From Flavobacterium sp. Root186 (lineage in GTDB: Bacteria; Bacteroidota; Bacteroidia; Flavobacteriales; Flavobacteriaceae): DNA of 64,000 nucleotides. Numbering within the stretch: the first letter of the stretch is position 1; every line of letters begins with the position of its first letter. Made by a program: the position numbers and the translations under genes. Below the pieces are notes generated by a model, which was not told the origin of the DNA, ran no database searches, and saw nothing but the letters and a program-made list of their open reading frames with translations. Of the stretch, positions 44,099-55,331 are shown piece by piece. The DNA lies in assembly GCF_001428525.1 (NCBI RefSeq), contig NZ_LMHW01000002.1, positions 42,039-106,038 of the forward strand. The letters run 5' to 3'.

Positions 44099-44905
44099 AT
44101 GAAAGATAAGAGGATATTATACGTATCATCTGAAGTCGTGCCTTATTTGGCTGAAAATGAGGTTTCTTTAATGTCTTATGACGTTCCTAAAATGATTAAC
44201 GATCAGGGAGGTCAGATAAGAATTTTCATGCCAAGATATGGAAATATCAACGAAAGAAGACATCAATTACACGAAGTGATCAGGCTTTCAGGGATGAATT
44301 TGGTAGTGAATGATTTAGATATGCCATTGATTATCAAAGTAGCTTCAATTCCGAAAGAAAGAATTCAGGTTTATTTTATTGATAATGATGAATATTTTAA
44401 GCGTAAAGCCACTTTTGCAGATGAAGAAGGGGTTTTATATCCAGACAACGATGAACGTGCTATATTTTTTGCAAAAGGAGTTGTTGAAACTGTAAAAAAA
44501 TTAAATTGGGTTCCGGATATTATCCATGTTCATGGATGGTTAGCGGCGATGCTTCCAATTTATATGAAACACTATTATAAAAATGAGGCTTTATTTAATG
44601 ATACAAAAATCGTTACCTCAGTTTATGGTCAGTCTTTTGATGAAAATTTAGATTTAGAAATGATAAACAAGGTTAAATTTGATGGTGTTCCGCACGAATC
44701 AATTTCTGATCTTGAAACCCCAAATTACGAAAATGTCTTAAAGGCCAGTATATTGCACTCTGATGCTGTTATTATTGCGTCAGAAAATGTTTCTCCAAGT
44801 TTAACAAAATTTATAGAATCTTCAGGAAAACCTTTTTTACCTTTCGCCGCGAAAGATGCATTCGCAGAAGCGTATACAAATTTCTATAAAACTATGGGTC
44901 TTTAA
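44099..44905 (+). CDS. Short glycogen/starch-synthase-like protein (GT5 N-domain only)
   Basis: 268 residues covering only the N-terminal GT5 domain of glycogen synthase: 'ILYVSSEVVPYLA', 'GGQIRIFMPRYGNI', 'PDIIHVHGWLAAMLPIY'. Standard GlgA has ~480 residues with a second Rossmann lobe holding the ADP-glucose site, and the N-terminal KxGGL motif is replaced here (ENEVSLMSYDV). So a classical synthase activity is unlikely. The gene order panD-panC / this gene / DUF4270 / glmS is, from memory, conserved across Bacteroidota, which points to a conserved non-storage role, perhaps in envelope sugar metabolism (inference). Confidence 0.82.
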   Translation: MKDKRILYVSSEVVPYLAENEVSLMSYDVPKMINDQGGQIRIFMPRYGNINERRHQLHEVIRLSGMNLVVNDLDMPLIIKVASIPKERIQVYFIDNDEYFKRKATFADEEGVLYPDNDERAIFFAKGVVETVKKLNWVPDIIHVHGWLAAMLPIYMKHYYKNEALFNDTKIVTSVYGQSFDENLDLEMINKVKFDGVPHESISDLETPNYENVLKASILHSDAVIIASENVSPSLTKFIESSGKPFLPFAAKDAFAEAYTNFYKTMGL

Positions 44906-44926
44906 ATTTTAACTATTAATACGAAT

Positions 44927-46558
44927 ATGTACAATACTTCTTTTATTAAGAAAATTCTATTAGCCGCAACAGTTGTTTTATTATATTCTTGCGACAAAGA
45001 TTTTAATGCGATTGGTGATGATTTAATTGGTGATGATCATTTTGGATTAGAATCTGAAAAATATGATGTTATAGCTTATAATCAAGAAGTAACTCCAATA
45101 CAATCAAATTCTTTAGTAACTAATGCTTTAGGGATTTATGATAATCCGGTTTTTGGCACAACTACTGCAAATTACAATACGCAGGTAGCACTTGCTGCGT
45201 ACGCACCATCAATTGGAGATGCGCCGGTAATTGATAGTGTGACGGTTAATATACCTTATTATAGTCATGTTAAAGGTACAAATGCTACTACTGGAAGGAA
45301 TGAGTATGAACTTGATTCTATTTATGGAAGCCCTGGTGGGTTTTTAAAGTTGGGGGTTTATGAGTCTAAATATCAAATGAGAAGTTCTTACTATGATAAT
45401 GGTAATCAATTAGCACAGCTTTATTATAATGATCAAAATAGTGATTTTGATACTAATAAAGGGACGCTATTGAATGATGACCCTAAAGAATTTCAAAATA
45501 ATAAATTCTTTTTTAGTTCTAAGGAAACTACGGAGATAACAAAAGATAAAGATAATAAAGACGTTACAACTTATACGTCGCCAGCAATGCGCTTAAAGTT
45601 AAATAAAGCATTTTTCCAGACTAAAATTTTAAACGCTGCAAAAGAAAAACTTTCTGCTGCTGATGTGTTTCAGGAATATTTTAGAGGATTATATTTTAAG
45701 GTTGAAAGAGTTAGTGGCAGCCCAAGTAATATGGCGTTAATGGATTTTTCGAAAGGAAAAATTACGGTTTATTATAAAGCAAAAACAGATATTACAACCG
45801 ATGCTGATGACGTTAAAGAGGACAGAACTTTGGTGATAAATTTAACAGGAAGTAATGTTAGTCTTCTTCAGGATGTTAAAGATGCCACGTATCAAAATAC
45901 AATAAGCAGCCGTAATATGACTACGGGTGATGAGAGGCTTTATTTAAAAGGAGGCCAAGGGTCTCTAGCCATTATAGAGCTTAAAGATTTTGCTTCTAAA
46001 TTAGAAGAAATTAGAAAAAATGGCTGGCTGGTAAATGAAGCTAATTTAGTCTTTACTATAGATGCTGCAAAAATGGCGGTTAAAAAAACGGATAACCTGG
46101 AAGCTCAGGAACCTAAAAGAGTTTATTTATATGACTTTACAAATAATGTAGCAATTTTAGATTATGCTGCAGATGGAAGCTCAAGTATAACAGATGATCC
46201 GAGAATGTCAAAAGTCGTTTACGGAGGAATAATAAATGTAGATGCAACAACAGGAAGAGGGACTACTTATAAAATTAGAGTTACAAATCATATCCGTAAT
46301 CTTATAAAGACTGCAACAGCGACTAATGTTAAATTAGGTTTAGTTGTTATCGACGATATAAGTGTTGTAACATCAAACAAACTGAAAAATAGAATTCTGT
46401 TAAACGCAAGTACAAATGAATATTTTTCAGAAGCACCGAGAGCATCAGTTATGAATCCGTTAGGTACGATATTATATGGTAATAATATACCTGTCGGTAA
46501 TGCTGATTATGACAAAAGATTGAGGCTTGAGGTTTACTACACGAAACCAAATAAATAA
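44927..46558 (+). CDS. DUF4270 lipoprotein
   Basis: 543 residues, lipoprotein signal (MYNTSFIKKILLAATVVLLYSC, Cys22) followed by 'DKDFNAIGDDLIGDDHFG', the typical DUF4270 start. The rest is beta-rich with 'NPVFGTTTANYNTQV' and a C-terminal 'NAEYDKRLRLEVYYTKP'-like end (here NADYDKRLRLEVYYTKPNK). Outer-membrane lipoprotein of unknown role, found next to glmS in this phylum. 21 nt after the GT5-like gene and 7 nt before glmS, so one operon. Confidence 0.88.
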   Translation: MYNTSFIKKILLAATVVLLYSCDKDFNAIGDDLIGDDHFGLESEKYDVIAYNQEVTPIQSNSLVTNALGIYDNPVFGTTTANYNTQVALAAYAPSIGDAPVIDSVTVNIPYYSHVKGTNATTGRNEYELDSIYGSPGGFLKLGVYESKYQMRSSYYDNGNQLAQLYYNDQNSDFDTNKGTLLNDDPKEFQNNKFFFSSKETTEITKDKDNKDVTTYTSPAMRLKLNKAFFQTKILNAAKEKLSAADVFQEYFRGLYFKVERVSGSPSNMALMDFSKGKITVYYKAKTDITTDADDVKEDRTLVINLTGSNVSLLQDVKDATYQNTISSRNMTTGDERLYLKGGQGSLAIIELKDFASKLEEIRKNGWLVNEANLVFTIDAAKMAVKKTDNLEAQEPKRVYLYDFTNNVAILDYAADGSSSITDDPRMSKVVYGGIINVDATTGRGTTYKIRVTNHIRNLIKTATATNVKLGLVVIDDISVVTSNKLKNRILLNASTNEYFSEAPRASVMNPLGTILYGNNIPVGNADYDKRLRLEVYYTKPNK

Positions 46559-46565
46559 GTAATAT

Positions 46566-48416
46566 ATGTGTGGAATTGTTGGATATATCGGCCATAGAGA
46601 GGCCTATCCTATTGTTATCAAGGGCTTAAAGCGGCTTGAGTACAGAGGATACGATAGTGCCGGCGTTATGTTGTATGATGACGAATCAGGTATAAAAGTT
46701 TGTAAAACAAAAGGTAAAGTTTCAGATCTTGAGGCTAAAGCTAATGAAGGTTTTACAATTAATGGAAATATTGGAATTGGACACACTCGCTGGGCTACCC
46801 ACGGTGTACCAAATGACGTGAACTCACATCCTCATGTTTCTAATTCTGGAGATTTAGTAATCATCCATAATGGAATTATTGAGAATTATGCGCCGCTTAA
46901 AGAAGAGTTAATTAAACGTGGGTATTCTTTTAAATCTGATACTGATACAGAAGTCTTAGTAAACTTAATCGAAGAAGTTCAGAAAAATGAGAAAATTAAA
47001 CTTGGTAAAGCAGTTCAGATTGCGTTAAATCAAGTTGTTGGAGCATATGCAATTGCCGTTTTTGATAGAAAAAACCCAAACGAAATTGTTGCTGCAAGAT
47101 TAGGTAGTCCATTAGCAATTGGTGTAGGTGAAGGAGAATTCTTTATCGCTTCTGATGCTTCTCCGTTTATTGAATATACTGCAAATGCGGTATATTTAGA
47201 AGATGGTGAAATGGCTAATATCAGACTTCACAAGCCTCTTAAAGTAAGAAAGATTAAAGATGACTCTTTAGTAGATCCTTACATTCAGGAGCTTCAATTG
47301 AATTTGGAGCAAATTGAAAAAGGAGGTTATGATCATTTCATGCTAAAAGAAATCTACGAACAGCCAAGTGTAATTAAAGATACGTACAGAGGAAGACTTC
47401 ATGCCAATGAAGGAATTGTTCAAATGGCTGGTGTTGAAGATAATCTTGAAAAATTCTTAAATGCTAAGCGAATTTTAATTGTTGCTTGTGGAACTTCATG
47501 GCATGCTGGTTTAGTTGCTGAGTATATCTTTGAAGAATTTACACGTATTCCGGTTGAAGTAGAATATGCTTCTGAGTTTAGATACAGAAACCCAATTATA
47601 AATAAAGATGACATAGTAATCGCAATTTCTCAATCTGGAGAAACGGCAGATACTATGGCGGCTATTAAATTAGCTAAAGAAAATGGTGCTTTTGTATTTG
47701 GAGTTTGTAATGTTGTAGGTTCATCTATTTCAAGAGAAAGTCATGCAGGTGCTTACACGCACGCAGGACCAGAAATTGGAGTAGCTTCTACAAAAGCTTT
47801 TACAACTCAAATCACAGTTTTAACTATGATTGCTTTGCGATTAGGAAAAGCAAAAGGAACTTTGTCAAATCCTGATTTCCATGCATACTTACAAGAATTA
47901 GAATTAATTCCTGAAAAAGTTGCAGAAGCATTAGAAACAAATGACAGAGCAAAAGAAATTGCTGCTAAATTTAAAGATGCTCCAAACTGCCTTTATTTAG
48001 GTAGAGGATATAATTTCCCGGTAGCATTAGAAGGAGCTTTAAAGCTTAAAGAGATCTCTTATATCCACGCAGAAGGCTATCCGGCTGCTGAAATGAAACA
48101 CGGTCCAATTGCTTTAATTGATGAACAAATGCCGGTTATTGTAATTGCACCTAAACAAGGTCACTATGATAAAATTGTAAGCAATATTCAGGAGATTAAA
48201 TCCAGAAGTGGTAAAATCATTGCCGTTGTTACAAAAGGAGATACGCAAGTTCGTGAATTAGCCGATTATGTAATCGAAATTCCAGAAACTTCAGATGCAT
48301 TGTCGCCACTTATCACGACAATCCCATTACAATTACTTTCATACTATATTGCAGTTATGAGAGGATGTAATGTTGATCAGCCACGTAACTTAGCAAAATC
48401 GGTTACTGTAGAATAG
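46566..48416 (+). CDS. glmS: Glutamine-fructose-6-phosphate aminotransferase (isomerizing)
   Basis: Makes glucosamine-6-phosphate, first step to UDP-GlcNAc for peptidoglycan and LPS. 616 residues. N-terminal glutaminase with nucleophile Cys2 (MCGIVGYIG), 'GIGHTRWATHG' and 'HNGIIENY'; then two SIS isomerase domains with 'CGTSWHAGLVAEY', 'ISQSGETADT' and the C-terminal 'NLAKSVTVE' with the catalytic region. Complete. It ends an operon with the GT5-like and DUF4270 genes and has its own terminator. Confidence 0.98.
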   Translation: MCGIVGYIGHREAYPIVIKGLKRLEYRGYDSAGVMLYDDESGIKVCKTKGKVSDLEAKANEGFTINGNIGIGHTRWATHGVPNDVNSHPHVSNSGDLVIIHNGIIENYAPLKEELIKRGYSFKSDTDTEVLVNLIEEVQKNEKIKLGKAVQIALNQVVGAYAIAVFDRKNPNEIVAARLGSPLAIGVGEGEFFIASDASPFIEYTANAVYLEDGEMANIRLHKPLKVRKIKDDSLVDPYIQELQLNLEQIEKGGYDHFMLKEIYEQPSVIKDTYRGRLHANEGIVQMAGVEDNLEKFLNAKRILIVACGTSWHAGLVAEYIFEEFTRIPVEVEYASEFRYRNPIINKDDIVIAISQSGETADTMAAIKLAKENGAFVFGVCNVVGSSISRESHAGAYTHAGPEIGVASTKAFTTQITVLTMIALRLGKAKGTLSNPDFHAYLQELELIPEKVAEALETNDRAKEIAAKFKDAPNCLYLGRGYNFPVALEGALKLKEISYIHAEGYPAAEMKHGPIALIDEQMPVIVIAPKQGHYDKIVSNIQEIKSRSGKIIAVVTKGDTQVRELADYVIEIPETSDALSPLITTIPLQLLSYYIAVMRGCNVDQPRNLAKSVTVE

Positions 48417-48733
48417 CTATATTTTTAAAATACAAATATGTTAAAAAAGCGAGATTTAGGTCTCGCTTTTTTTATTTGTCAAATTTTTTTTCTAGACCCT
48501 GTATTTTTAGTAAATCCGCAATTTTTCTTTCAAATTTTATATGTATGCATAGTATTATGGTTTTTCTTTGTTTTATAATTGATTTTTATCTAATAAAATC
48601 AATTATGAAATAGTTAAAATAGTTTAAAAATTTGTGCTGAATATGAATTTTTTTTAACGTTTTTTTATTAATATTAAAAATATTTGTATTTTGGCTAATA
48701 AAACTAATAAGAACTAACCAAAAACTAACCCTA
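48417..48733. other. Gene-free 317-bp gap, glmS terminator and TonB-receptor promoter region
   Basis: Contains the glmS terminator at its left end, then about 260 bp of very AT-rich sequence leading to the receptor gene. I found no perfect TAnnTTTG box; a near match (TATTTTGG, 48687-48694) lies about 40 nt before the ATG. No open frame or structured RNA was recognised. Confidence 0.6.
48443..48473 (+). terminator. Terminator after glmS
   Basis: 12-bp perfect stem (aaaaaagcgaga / tctcgctttttt), 6-nt loop, then T-rich sequence. Confidence 0.92.
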
Positions 48734-51505
48734 ATGAGAGTCTACTTGCTAATTATGTTGTTTTTCAGCGGAATATCCTTCGCGCAGAATACAATTACAG
48801 GTTCTGTTACTGACAGTAACAAACAATCTATTCCCGGTGCCAATGTTGTTGTACTTGGAGGCAGCGACGGTGTATCCACTGATTTTGATGGAACATTTAA
48901 ATTAACCACAAGTGCAAAATTGCCTTTTTCGATAAAAGTATCGGCTGTAGGTTTTGAAGCTCAAACAATCAGCATTACATCTGTAAACCAAAAAATTAAT
49001 GTGGTTTTAAAAGATGAAGAAACTAAACTAGACGAGATAGTGGTTTCTGCTTCAAGAACTCCAGAAAGAGTTATTGAGTCGCCAGTTACTATCGAAAGAA
49101 TGGGTATTCAGGAAATTAAGAATACAACAGCTCCTAGTTTTTATGACGGATTAGAAAATTTAAAAGAAGTGCATTTCAATACGAGCAGTATTTCTTTTAA
49201 ATCGATCAATACCCGTGGTTTTGCTACGGTAGCCAATACCAGATTTATGCAATTGGTAGACGGAATGGATAACTCTTCGCCAGCATTAAACTTTGTGTTA
49301 GGAAACTTAATTGGTGTTTCTGATATTGATGTGGCAAGTGTTGAGCTTTTGCCTGGAGCATCTTCTGCTCTTTATGGAGCAAATGCCTTCAACGGAATTA
49401 TGTTTATGAATAGTAAAAGTCCTTTTACAAATGAAGGAATCAGTGTTTACTATAAATACGGAAAAACTAGTCAGGATATTGCAGGAACAAATGATTACAA
49501 TGACTTCGGAATTAGAGCAGCAAAAGCATTTACAAAGCATTTTGCTATGAAAGCTAATTTTACTTATATGACAGCTACCGAATGGATTGCGGGAGATAAA
49601 AGAAGTGTGACAGCAGGAGGCGACAGCCATGCAGTGAATCAAAATTATGACGGATTGAATATATACGGTGACGAGGTTACTACTTTTGTTCCAAATGTAG
49701 GTCAGGTAAGTAGAACGGGGTATCGTGAACAAGATTTGACTGACAATAAAGTTAAAAGTATGAAAGCTGATTTTAGTGCTCATATTAGACCTTGGGCAGA
49801 CGATACAGAATTTATACTACAATATAAAATTGGTACAGGAAGTACCATCTACCAAGGTGCAAACAGATATGCTTTAAAAGATTTCTTAATGCAGCAAGGT
49901 AAATTTGAAGTAAAAGGGAAAAACTTTTTTGGTAGAGTATATTTTACAAGTGAAGATGCCGGTGATTCTTATGACATGAGATTTGCAGCATGGAACGTTA
50001 ACAGAGCTGCTAAATCAGATACAGAATGGTTTACAAATTACGCAACAGCTTACCAATATGCTGGTGCAGTTATGGGAACAGATGCAAATCAATCTGCTGC
50101 AATAGCAAGAAATTTTGCTGATTACAACGTACTTCCGGCTGCTATATCATTTATTCCGGCTCCAACAGGTTCTCCTAGATTTGAACCGGGTTCTGCGAAA
50201 TTCAACAGTGCTTTGTCTACTGTGGTTTCAAATCCTGATTTAACGCAAGGAGCAAAATTTATCGATCATTCAAAATTATACCACTCAGATGTGAACTATA
50301 ATTTTAGAGATATAATCAAATGGGCAGAAGTTCAGGTTGGTGGATCTTGGAGAGAATACATAATGAACTCTGAAGGAACAATCTTTACAGATTACGACGG
50401 ACCAATCTCTTACAGAGAATACGGTGCATATGCGCAATTACAGAAAAAATTCTTAGATGACAGATTGAAATTTACAGGATCGTTACGCTATGATAAAAGT
50501 CAAAACTTTGACGGAAATGTTTCTCCTAGAGTTTCATTTGTATATTCTGCAGGAGCATCAAAAAGACATAATTTCAGAGTGTCTTATCAAACAGGTTTCC
50601 GTAACCCAACAACACAAGATCAATATATTGGTTTAGATCTAGGACCATTTGCGTTGATTGGTTCAGCAGCAGAAAATTTAGATCGTTTTCAGGAAACAGT
50701 AAATGTAAGTGCGGCAGGACAAACAATCGCCGGACAGCCAGCAACAATTGGAATGTCTGGTCAAAATGCATATCATAATGCTTATACTGTAGCATCTGTT
50801 CAGGCATTTGGTGCATCAGGAAATGTTGCTGATCTTCAGGTGGCTAATATAGGATTGGTAAAACCGGAACAAGTACAAGCTTTTGAAGCTGGTTACCGTA
50901 CAGTAATTCAAAACGATTTATCAATTGATATTAACGGATATTACAATATTTATAATGATTTCATGAATACTGCGAGAGTTATTTCTCCGTATTACGGAAC
51001 AGTAGGGACGCCGCTAAGTTACCAAGCCTTGGCGTTTGGAGACAGAAGGGTTTATCAGGTTTATACAAATACAACGGCTGAAATTTCTTCTTTAGGATTT
51101 GGAGTTGGTTTGTCTAAAAAAGTATATAAAGATTTTGAATTAGGGGTTAATTACAACTATGCTCAATTTAACTTTAAGCAGCAAGATGATCCTGATTTCG
51201 TAGCAGGATTTAACACTCCAAAACACAGAATTAAAGCTTCTTTAGGAAATTCTAAAGTAATTAAAAATTTAGGATTCAATGTAAATGTAAGATGGAATAC
51301 AGAATATTTATGGGAATCTTCTTTTGGAGATGGAATAATTCCAGAAAATACGGTTCTTGATGCTCAGATAAACTACGGACTGCCAAAACTAAAATCTGTT
51401 ATTAAAGTTGGAGCAACAAATCTTTTTGGAAAGGATTATCTTCAGGTAATTGGAGCGGGAATGATAGGGCAGCAATGGTTTGCTTCGTGGACAATTAATC
51501 CTTAA
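48734..51505 (+). CDS. TonB-dependent receptor
   Basis: 923 residues, outer-membrane active transporter. Signal peptide (1-17, ending SFAQ), carboxypeptidase-regulatory-like domain (about 20-98, 'ITGSVTDSNKQSIPGANVVV'), TonB-box-like 'DEIVVSAS', plug domain (105-225, with 'NTRGFATVANTRFMQLVDGMD'-type motif, 'RGFATVANTRFMQLVDG' here), then a 22-strand-type barrel ending in an aromatic terminus (WFASWTINP). It lacks a SusC-type 'GYGT' motif and has no SusD partner, so glycan uptake is not implied. The SGNH lipoprotein follows 87 nt downstream. Confidence 0.93.
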   Translation: MRVYLLIMLFFSGISFAQNTITGSVTDSNKQSIPGANVVVLGGSDGVSTDFDGTFKLTTSAKLPFSIKVSAVGFEAQTISITSVNQKINVVLKDEETKLDEIVVSASRTPERVIESPVTIERMGIQEIKNTTAPSFYDGLENLKEVHFNTSSISFKSINTRGFATVANTRFMQLVDGMDNSSPALNFVLGNLIGVSDIDVASVELLPGASSALYGANAFNGIMFMNSKSPFTNEGISVYYKYGKTSQDIAGTNDYNDFGIRAAKAFTKHFAMKANFTYMTATEWIAGDKRSVTAGGDSHAVNQNYDGLNIYGDEVTTFVPNVGQVSRTGYREQDLTDNKVKSMKADFSAHIRPWADDTEFILQYKIGTGSTIYQGANRYALKDFLMQQGKFEVKGKNFFGRVYFTSEDAGDSYDMRFAAWNVNRAAKSDTEWFTNYATAYQYAGAVMGTDANQSAAIARNFADYNVLPAAISFIPAPTGSPRFEPGSAKFNSALSTVVSNPDLTQGAKFIDHSKLYHSDVNYNFRDIIKWAEVQVGGSWREYIMNSEGTIFTDYDGPISYREYGAYAQLQKKFLDDRLKFTGSLRYDKSQNFDGNVSPRVSFVYSAGASKRHNFRVSYQTGFRNPTTQDQYIGLDLGPFALIGSAAENLDRFQETVNVSAAGQTIAGQPATIGMSGQNAYHNAYTVASVQAFGASGNVADLQVANIGLVKPEQVQAFEAGYRTVIQNDLSIDINGYYNIYNDFMNTARVISPYYGTVGTPLSYQALAFGDRRVYQVYTNTTAEISSLGFGVGLSKKVYKDFELGVNYNYAQFNFKQQDDPDFVAGFNTPKHRIKASLGNSKVIKNLGFNVNVRWNTEYLWESSFGDGIIPENTVLDAQINYGLPKLKSVIKVGATNLFGKDYLQVIGAGMIGQQWFASWTINP

Positions 51506-51592
51506 ATGATATAATTATTTGTGTGAAATTGATTCAGCTTTTTTGAAGCGGTTCAATGAAAATGAAGAGGTAATAATTTAAAAAGTACTAAC

Positions 51593-53158
51593 ATGAAAAA
51601 AAATATAAAATGGCTATTATTGGTTTCTTTAACCTTTATGGCGGCTTGTAATAGTGATGATGATAATAATACTCCGGAAGAAGTTCCGGTAACTCCGGGC
51701 TCGGCAGTTTTTACAAAATATGTTGCCCTTGGAGATTCTTTTGCAGCTGGTTACAGCGATAATGCTCTTTTCAAAAAAGGACAGGAAGGTGCTTATACTA
51801 ATATTTTAGCACAACAGTTTTCGGCTGCTGGCGGCGGAACTTTTGCAACTCCATTCATGAATGATAATCTTGGTGGTTTATTGTTGGGAGGAAATGTCGT
51901 GGCCGCAACCCGATTATATTTTAATGGACAAGGTCCGGTAAATGTAGCTGGAAAACCAACGACAGAAGTGACAGCACATCTTACAGGGCCGTTTAATAAT
52001 ATGGGAGTTCCGGGTGCAAAAAGTTTTCACTTAGTTGCGCCGGGATATGGAAATGTTCAAGGTGTAGCTACTGGAGCAGCGAATCCTTATTTTGCAAGAT
52101 TTGCAAGTACGCCTTCAACAACAGTTTTGGGTGATGCAGCAACGCAGGCACCAACATTTTTCTCTTTATTTATTGGAGGAAATGATGTTTTGAGTTATGC
52201 AACTTCTGGTGGAATTGGAAAAGATCAAAAAGGAAATTTAAATCCAGCTACTTACGGAGGAAATGATATTACAGATCCAACAGTTTTTGCGAATGTATAT
52301 TCTACATTGGCAACAACTTTAACAGCAAATGGAGCAAAAGGGGTAGTAGCAAATCTTCCTTATATTACAGCTTTACCTTATTTTACAACAGTTCCTTATA
52401 ATCCTCTTACGGCAAAATCTCTTGGAGGTAATAATGAAGCGGTAGGTAAAGCAACGATTAAAGCATTAAATACACAATTATACGGTCCTTTAAAACAAGT
52501 ATTAACCGCTTTTCAGGCTGGTGACAGAATTAATTTATTATCTGAAACTGCTGCAAATCCGGTTTTAATAAAGGATGAGTCTCTTACTAATTTGTCTGCT
52601 CAATTGACCGCAGCATTTACGCCTTCTTTAGGAGCGCAGACTGCAGCTTTTTACGGAGCTGTTTTTGGACAGGCAAGACAAGCAAAAGCTACAGATTTAG
52701 TAGTGCTTCCAACAAGAACCGATATTGGAGCTGCTCCTAAAGCTTCAGATTCTGGACTTGGTATTGCACCGCCTGCACCACTAGATAAATTTGGGGTAAC
52801 GTATCCTCTACAGGATAAACACGTTTTAATTCCAACTGAAATTGCAGAAATTAAAACTGCAACAGATGCTTATAATGTAACTATCGAAGCAGTTGCTAAA
52901 GAAAAAGGATTGGCTTTTGTAGATACAAGAGCTTTATTAACTCAACTGGCAAGCGGAGGATATAGATTTGGAAATTACACAATGTCGTCTACTTATGTGA
53001 CTGGTGGTGCTTTTTCTTTAGATGGAGTACACCCAAGCGGAAGAGGATATGGTTTGATTGCTAATATTTTTATTGATGCAATAAACGCTAAGTATGGTTC
53101 TACACTTCGTCATGTTGATTTGGCTTTATATCCAATTCAATATCCGGCGTCATTATAA
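51593..53158 (+). CDS. SGNH/GDSL-hydrolase surface lipoprotein
   Basis: 521 residues. Lipoprotein signal with Cys19 followed by NSDDDNN, an acidic stretch of the kind that sends Bacteroidota lipoproteins to the cell surface. SGNH hydrolase blocks: GDSF (47-50, nucleophile Ser49), 'GGNDVLSY' (Asn), and 'DGVHPSGRGYGLI' (catalytic Asp/His). Predicted esterase or lipase releasing acyl or acetyl groups outside the cell. Adjacent to the TonB receptor and probably in one transcript, suggesting that cleavage products are taken up (inference). Confidence 0.9.
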   Translation: MKKNIKWLLLVSLTFMAACNSDDDNNTPEEVPVTPGSAVFTKYVALGDSFAAGYSDNALFKKGQEGAYTNILAQQFSAAGGGTFATPFMNDNLGGLLLGGNVVAATRLYFNGQGPVNVAGKPTTEVTAHLTGPFNNMGVPGAKSFHLVAPGYGNVQGVATGAANPYFARFASTPSTTVLGDAATQAPTFFSLFIGGNDVLSYATSGGIGKDQKGNLNPATYGGNDITDPTVFANVYSTLATTLTANGAKGVVANLPYITALPYFTTVPYNPLTAKSLGGNNEAVGKATIKALNTQLYGPLKQVLTAFQAGDRINLLSETAANPVLIKDESLTNLSAQLTAAFTPSLGAQTAAFYGAVFGQARQAKATDLVVLPTRTDIGAAPKASDSGLGIAPPAPLDKFGVTYPLQDKHVLIPTEIAEIKTATDAYNVTIEAVAKEKGLAFVDTRALLTQLASGGYRFGNYTMSSTYVTGGAFSLDGVHPSGRGYGLIANIFIDAINAKYGSTLRHVDLALYPIQYPASL

Positions 53159-53179
53159 TATACCATTTTTTTAATTAAG

Positions 53180-53216
53180 AAAGCCACTCGTTTTATAAAA
53201 TGGAGTGGCTTTTTTA
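53180..53216 (+). terminator. Terminator after SGNH lipoprotein gene
   Basis: 10-bp perfect stem aaagccactc / gagtggcttt, 13-nt loop, T-run. The stem word recurs in the atpC terminator. Confidence 0.88.
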
Positions 53217-53302
53217 TTTAGTTAAAAAATGATATAAACGACAGTTTAAAAGTCTGTTTTTATGAATCAAACAAAATCATGCTATTTTTTATGAAAAAAA
53301 AA

Positions 53303-53332
53303 TTGATTTTATATTTTAAAAAATTATCTTTG
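53303..53332 (+). promoter_or_regulatory. Promoter of atpD
   Basis: -33 TTG (53303-53305), 19-nt spacer, -7 TATCTTTG (53325-53332): a textbook Bacteroidota sigma-A promoter, giving a leader of about 55 nt. Confidence 0.75.
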
Positions 53333-53390
53333 CGCTCTGAAAAAAGAGGTATTTTCGATAAACCTAAATAGCTATTTAATAAATACATAA

Positions 53391-54905
<1,515 letters not shown>

Positions 54906-54920
54906 TATAGTTTTAAGTTA

Positions 54921-54990
54921 TGAGTTATGAGTTATGAGTTTAGCAAAGCTTTACCGAACTTATAACTCATAGCTCATAACTCATAACTCA
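54921..54990. repeat. Inverted repeat between atpD and atpC
   Basis: Arms 54921-54938 and 54973-54990 (tgagttatgagttatgag and complement) pair 18/18; the 'ataactcat' word is itself tandemly repeated. It sits inside the atpD-atpC transcript and could set the ratio of the two products by pausing or processing (inference). Confidence 0.85.
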
Positions 54991-54996
54991 AAAATT

Positions 54997-55278
54997 ATGA
55001 TTTTAGAAATAGTATCACCAGAAGCAAAATTATTTTCAGGAGAAGTAACTTCGGTTACACTTCCGGGAGTTGATGGAAGCTTTCAGATTTTGAATAATCA
55101 CGCTCCTATTGTTTCTATTCTAGAAAAAGGAACTATTAAAATTGCAGCGGCAAGCTTCGATTTTCCTAAAGAGGTAGCAAGTAAATTTACGAAAGTTAAT
55201 GACCAAACCTATACGTTAGATATTACGTCAGGAACAATCGAAATGAAAGATAACAAGATAATTGTTTTAGTAGACTAA
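54997..55278 (+). CDS. atpC: ATP synthase F1 subunit epsilon (short form)
   Basis: 93 residues. Only the N-terminal beta-sandwich of epsilon is present ('EIVSPEAKLFSGEVTSVTLP', 'DGSFQILNNHAPIVSIL'); the C-terminal helical hairpin, which inhibits ATP hydrolysis in E. coli, is missing. It still suffices to bind gamma and the c-ring. Follows atpD and ends in a terminator. Confidence 0.95.
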   Translation: MILEIVSPEAKLFSGEVTSVTLPGVDGSFQILNNHAPIVSILEKGTIKIAAASFDFPKEVASKFTKVNDQTYTLDITSGTIEMKDNKIIVLVD

Positions 55279-55299
55279 AGACAATTTCGAAATAATCTT

Positions 55300-55331
55300 A
55301 AAAGCCATTCACATAGTGAGTGGCTTTTTTT
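55300..55331 (+). terminator. Terminator after atpC
   Basis: 13-bp stem (aaaagccattcac / gtgagtggctttt, one G-T pair) with a 3-nt loop and T-run. Confidence 0.88.

Noticed and set aside
44099..44905. Frameshifted full-length glycogen synthase
   Set aside because: The sequence after the stop (44906-44926) leads straight into the DUF4270 gene. There is no room for, or trace of, a second GT5 lobe, so the short form is genuine.
48734..53158. SusC/SusD-type glycan utilisation locus
   Set aside because: The receptor lacks a recognisable SusC signature and the following gene is an SGNH hydrolase, not a SusD-like protein; no glycoside hydrolases are near.
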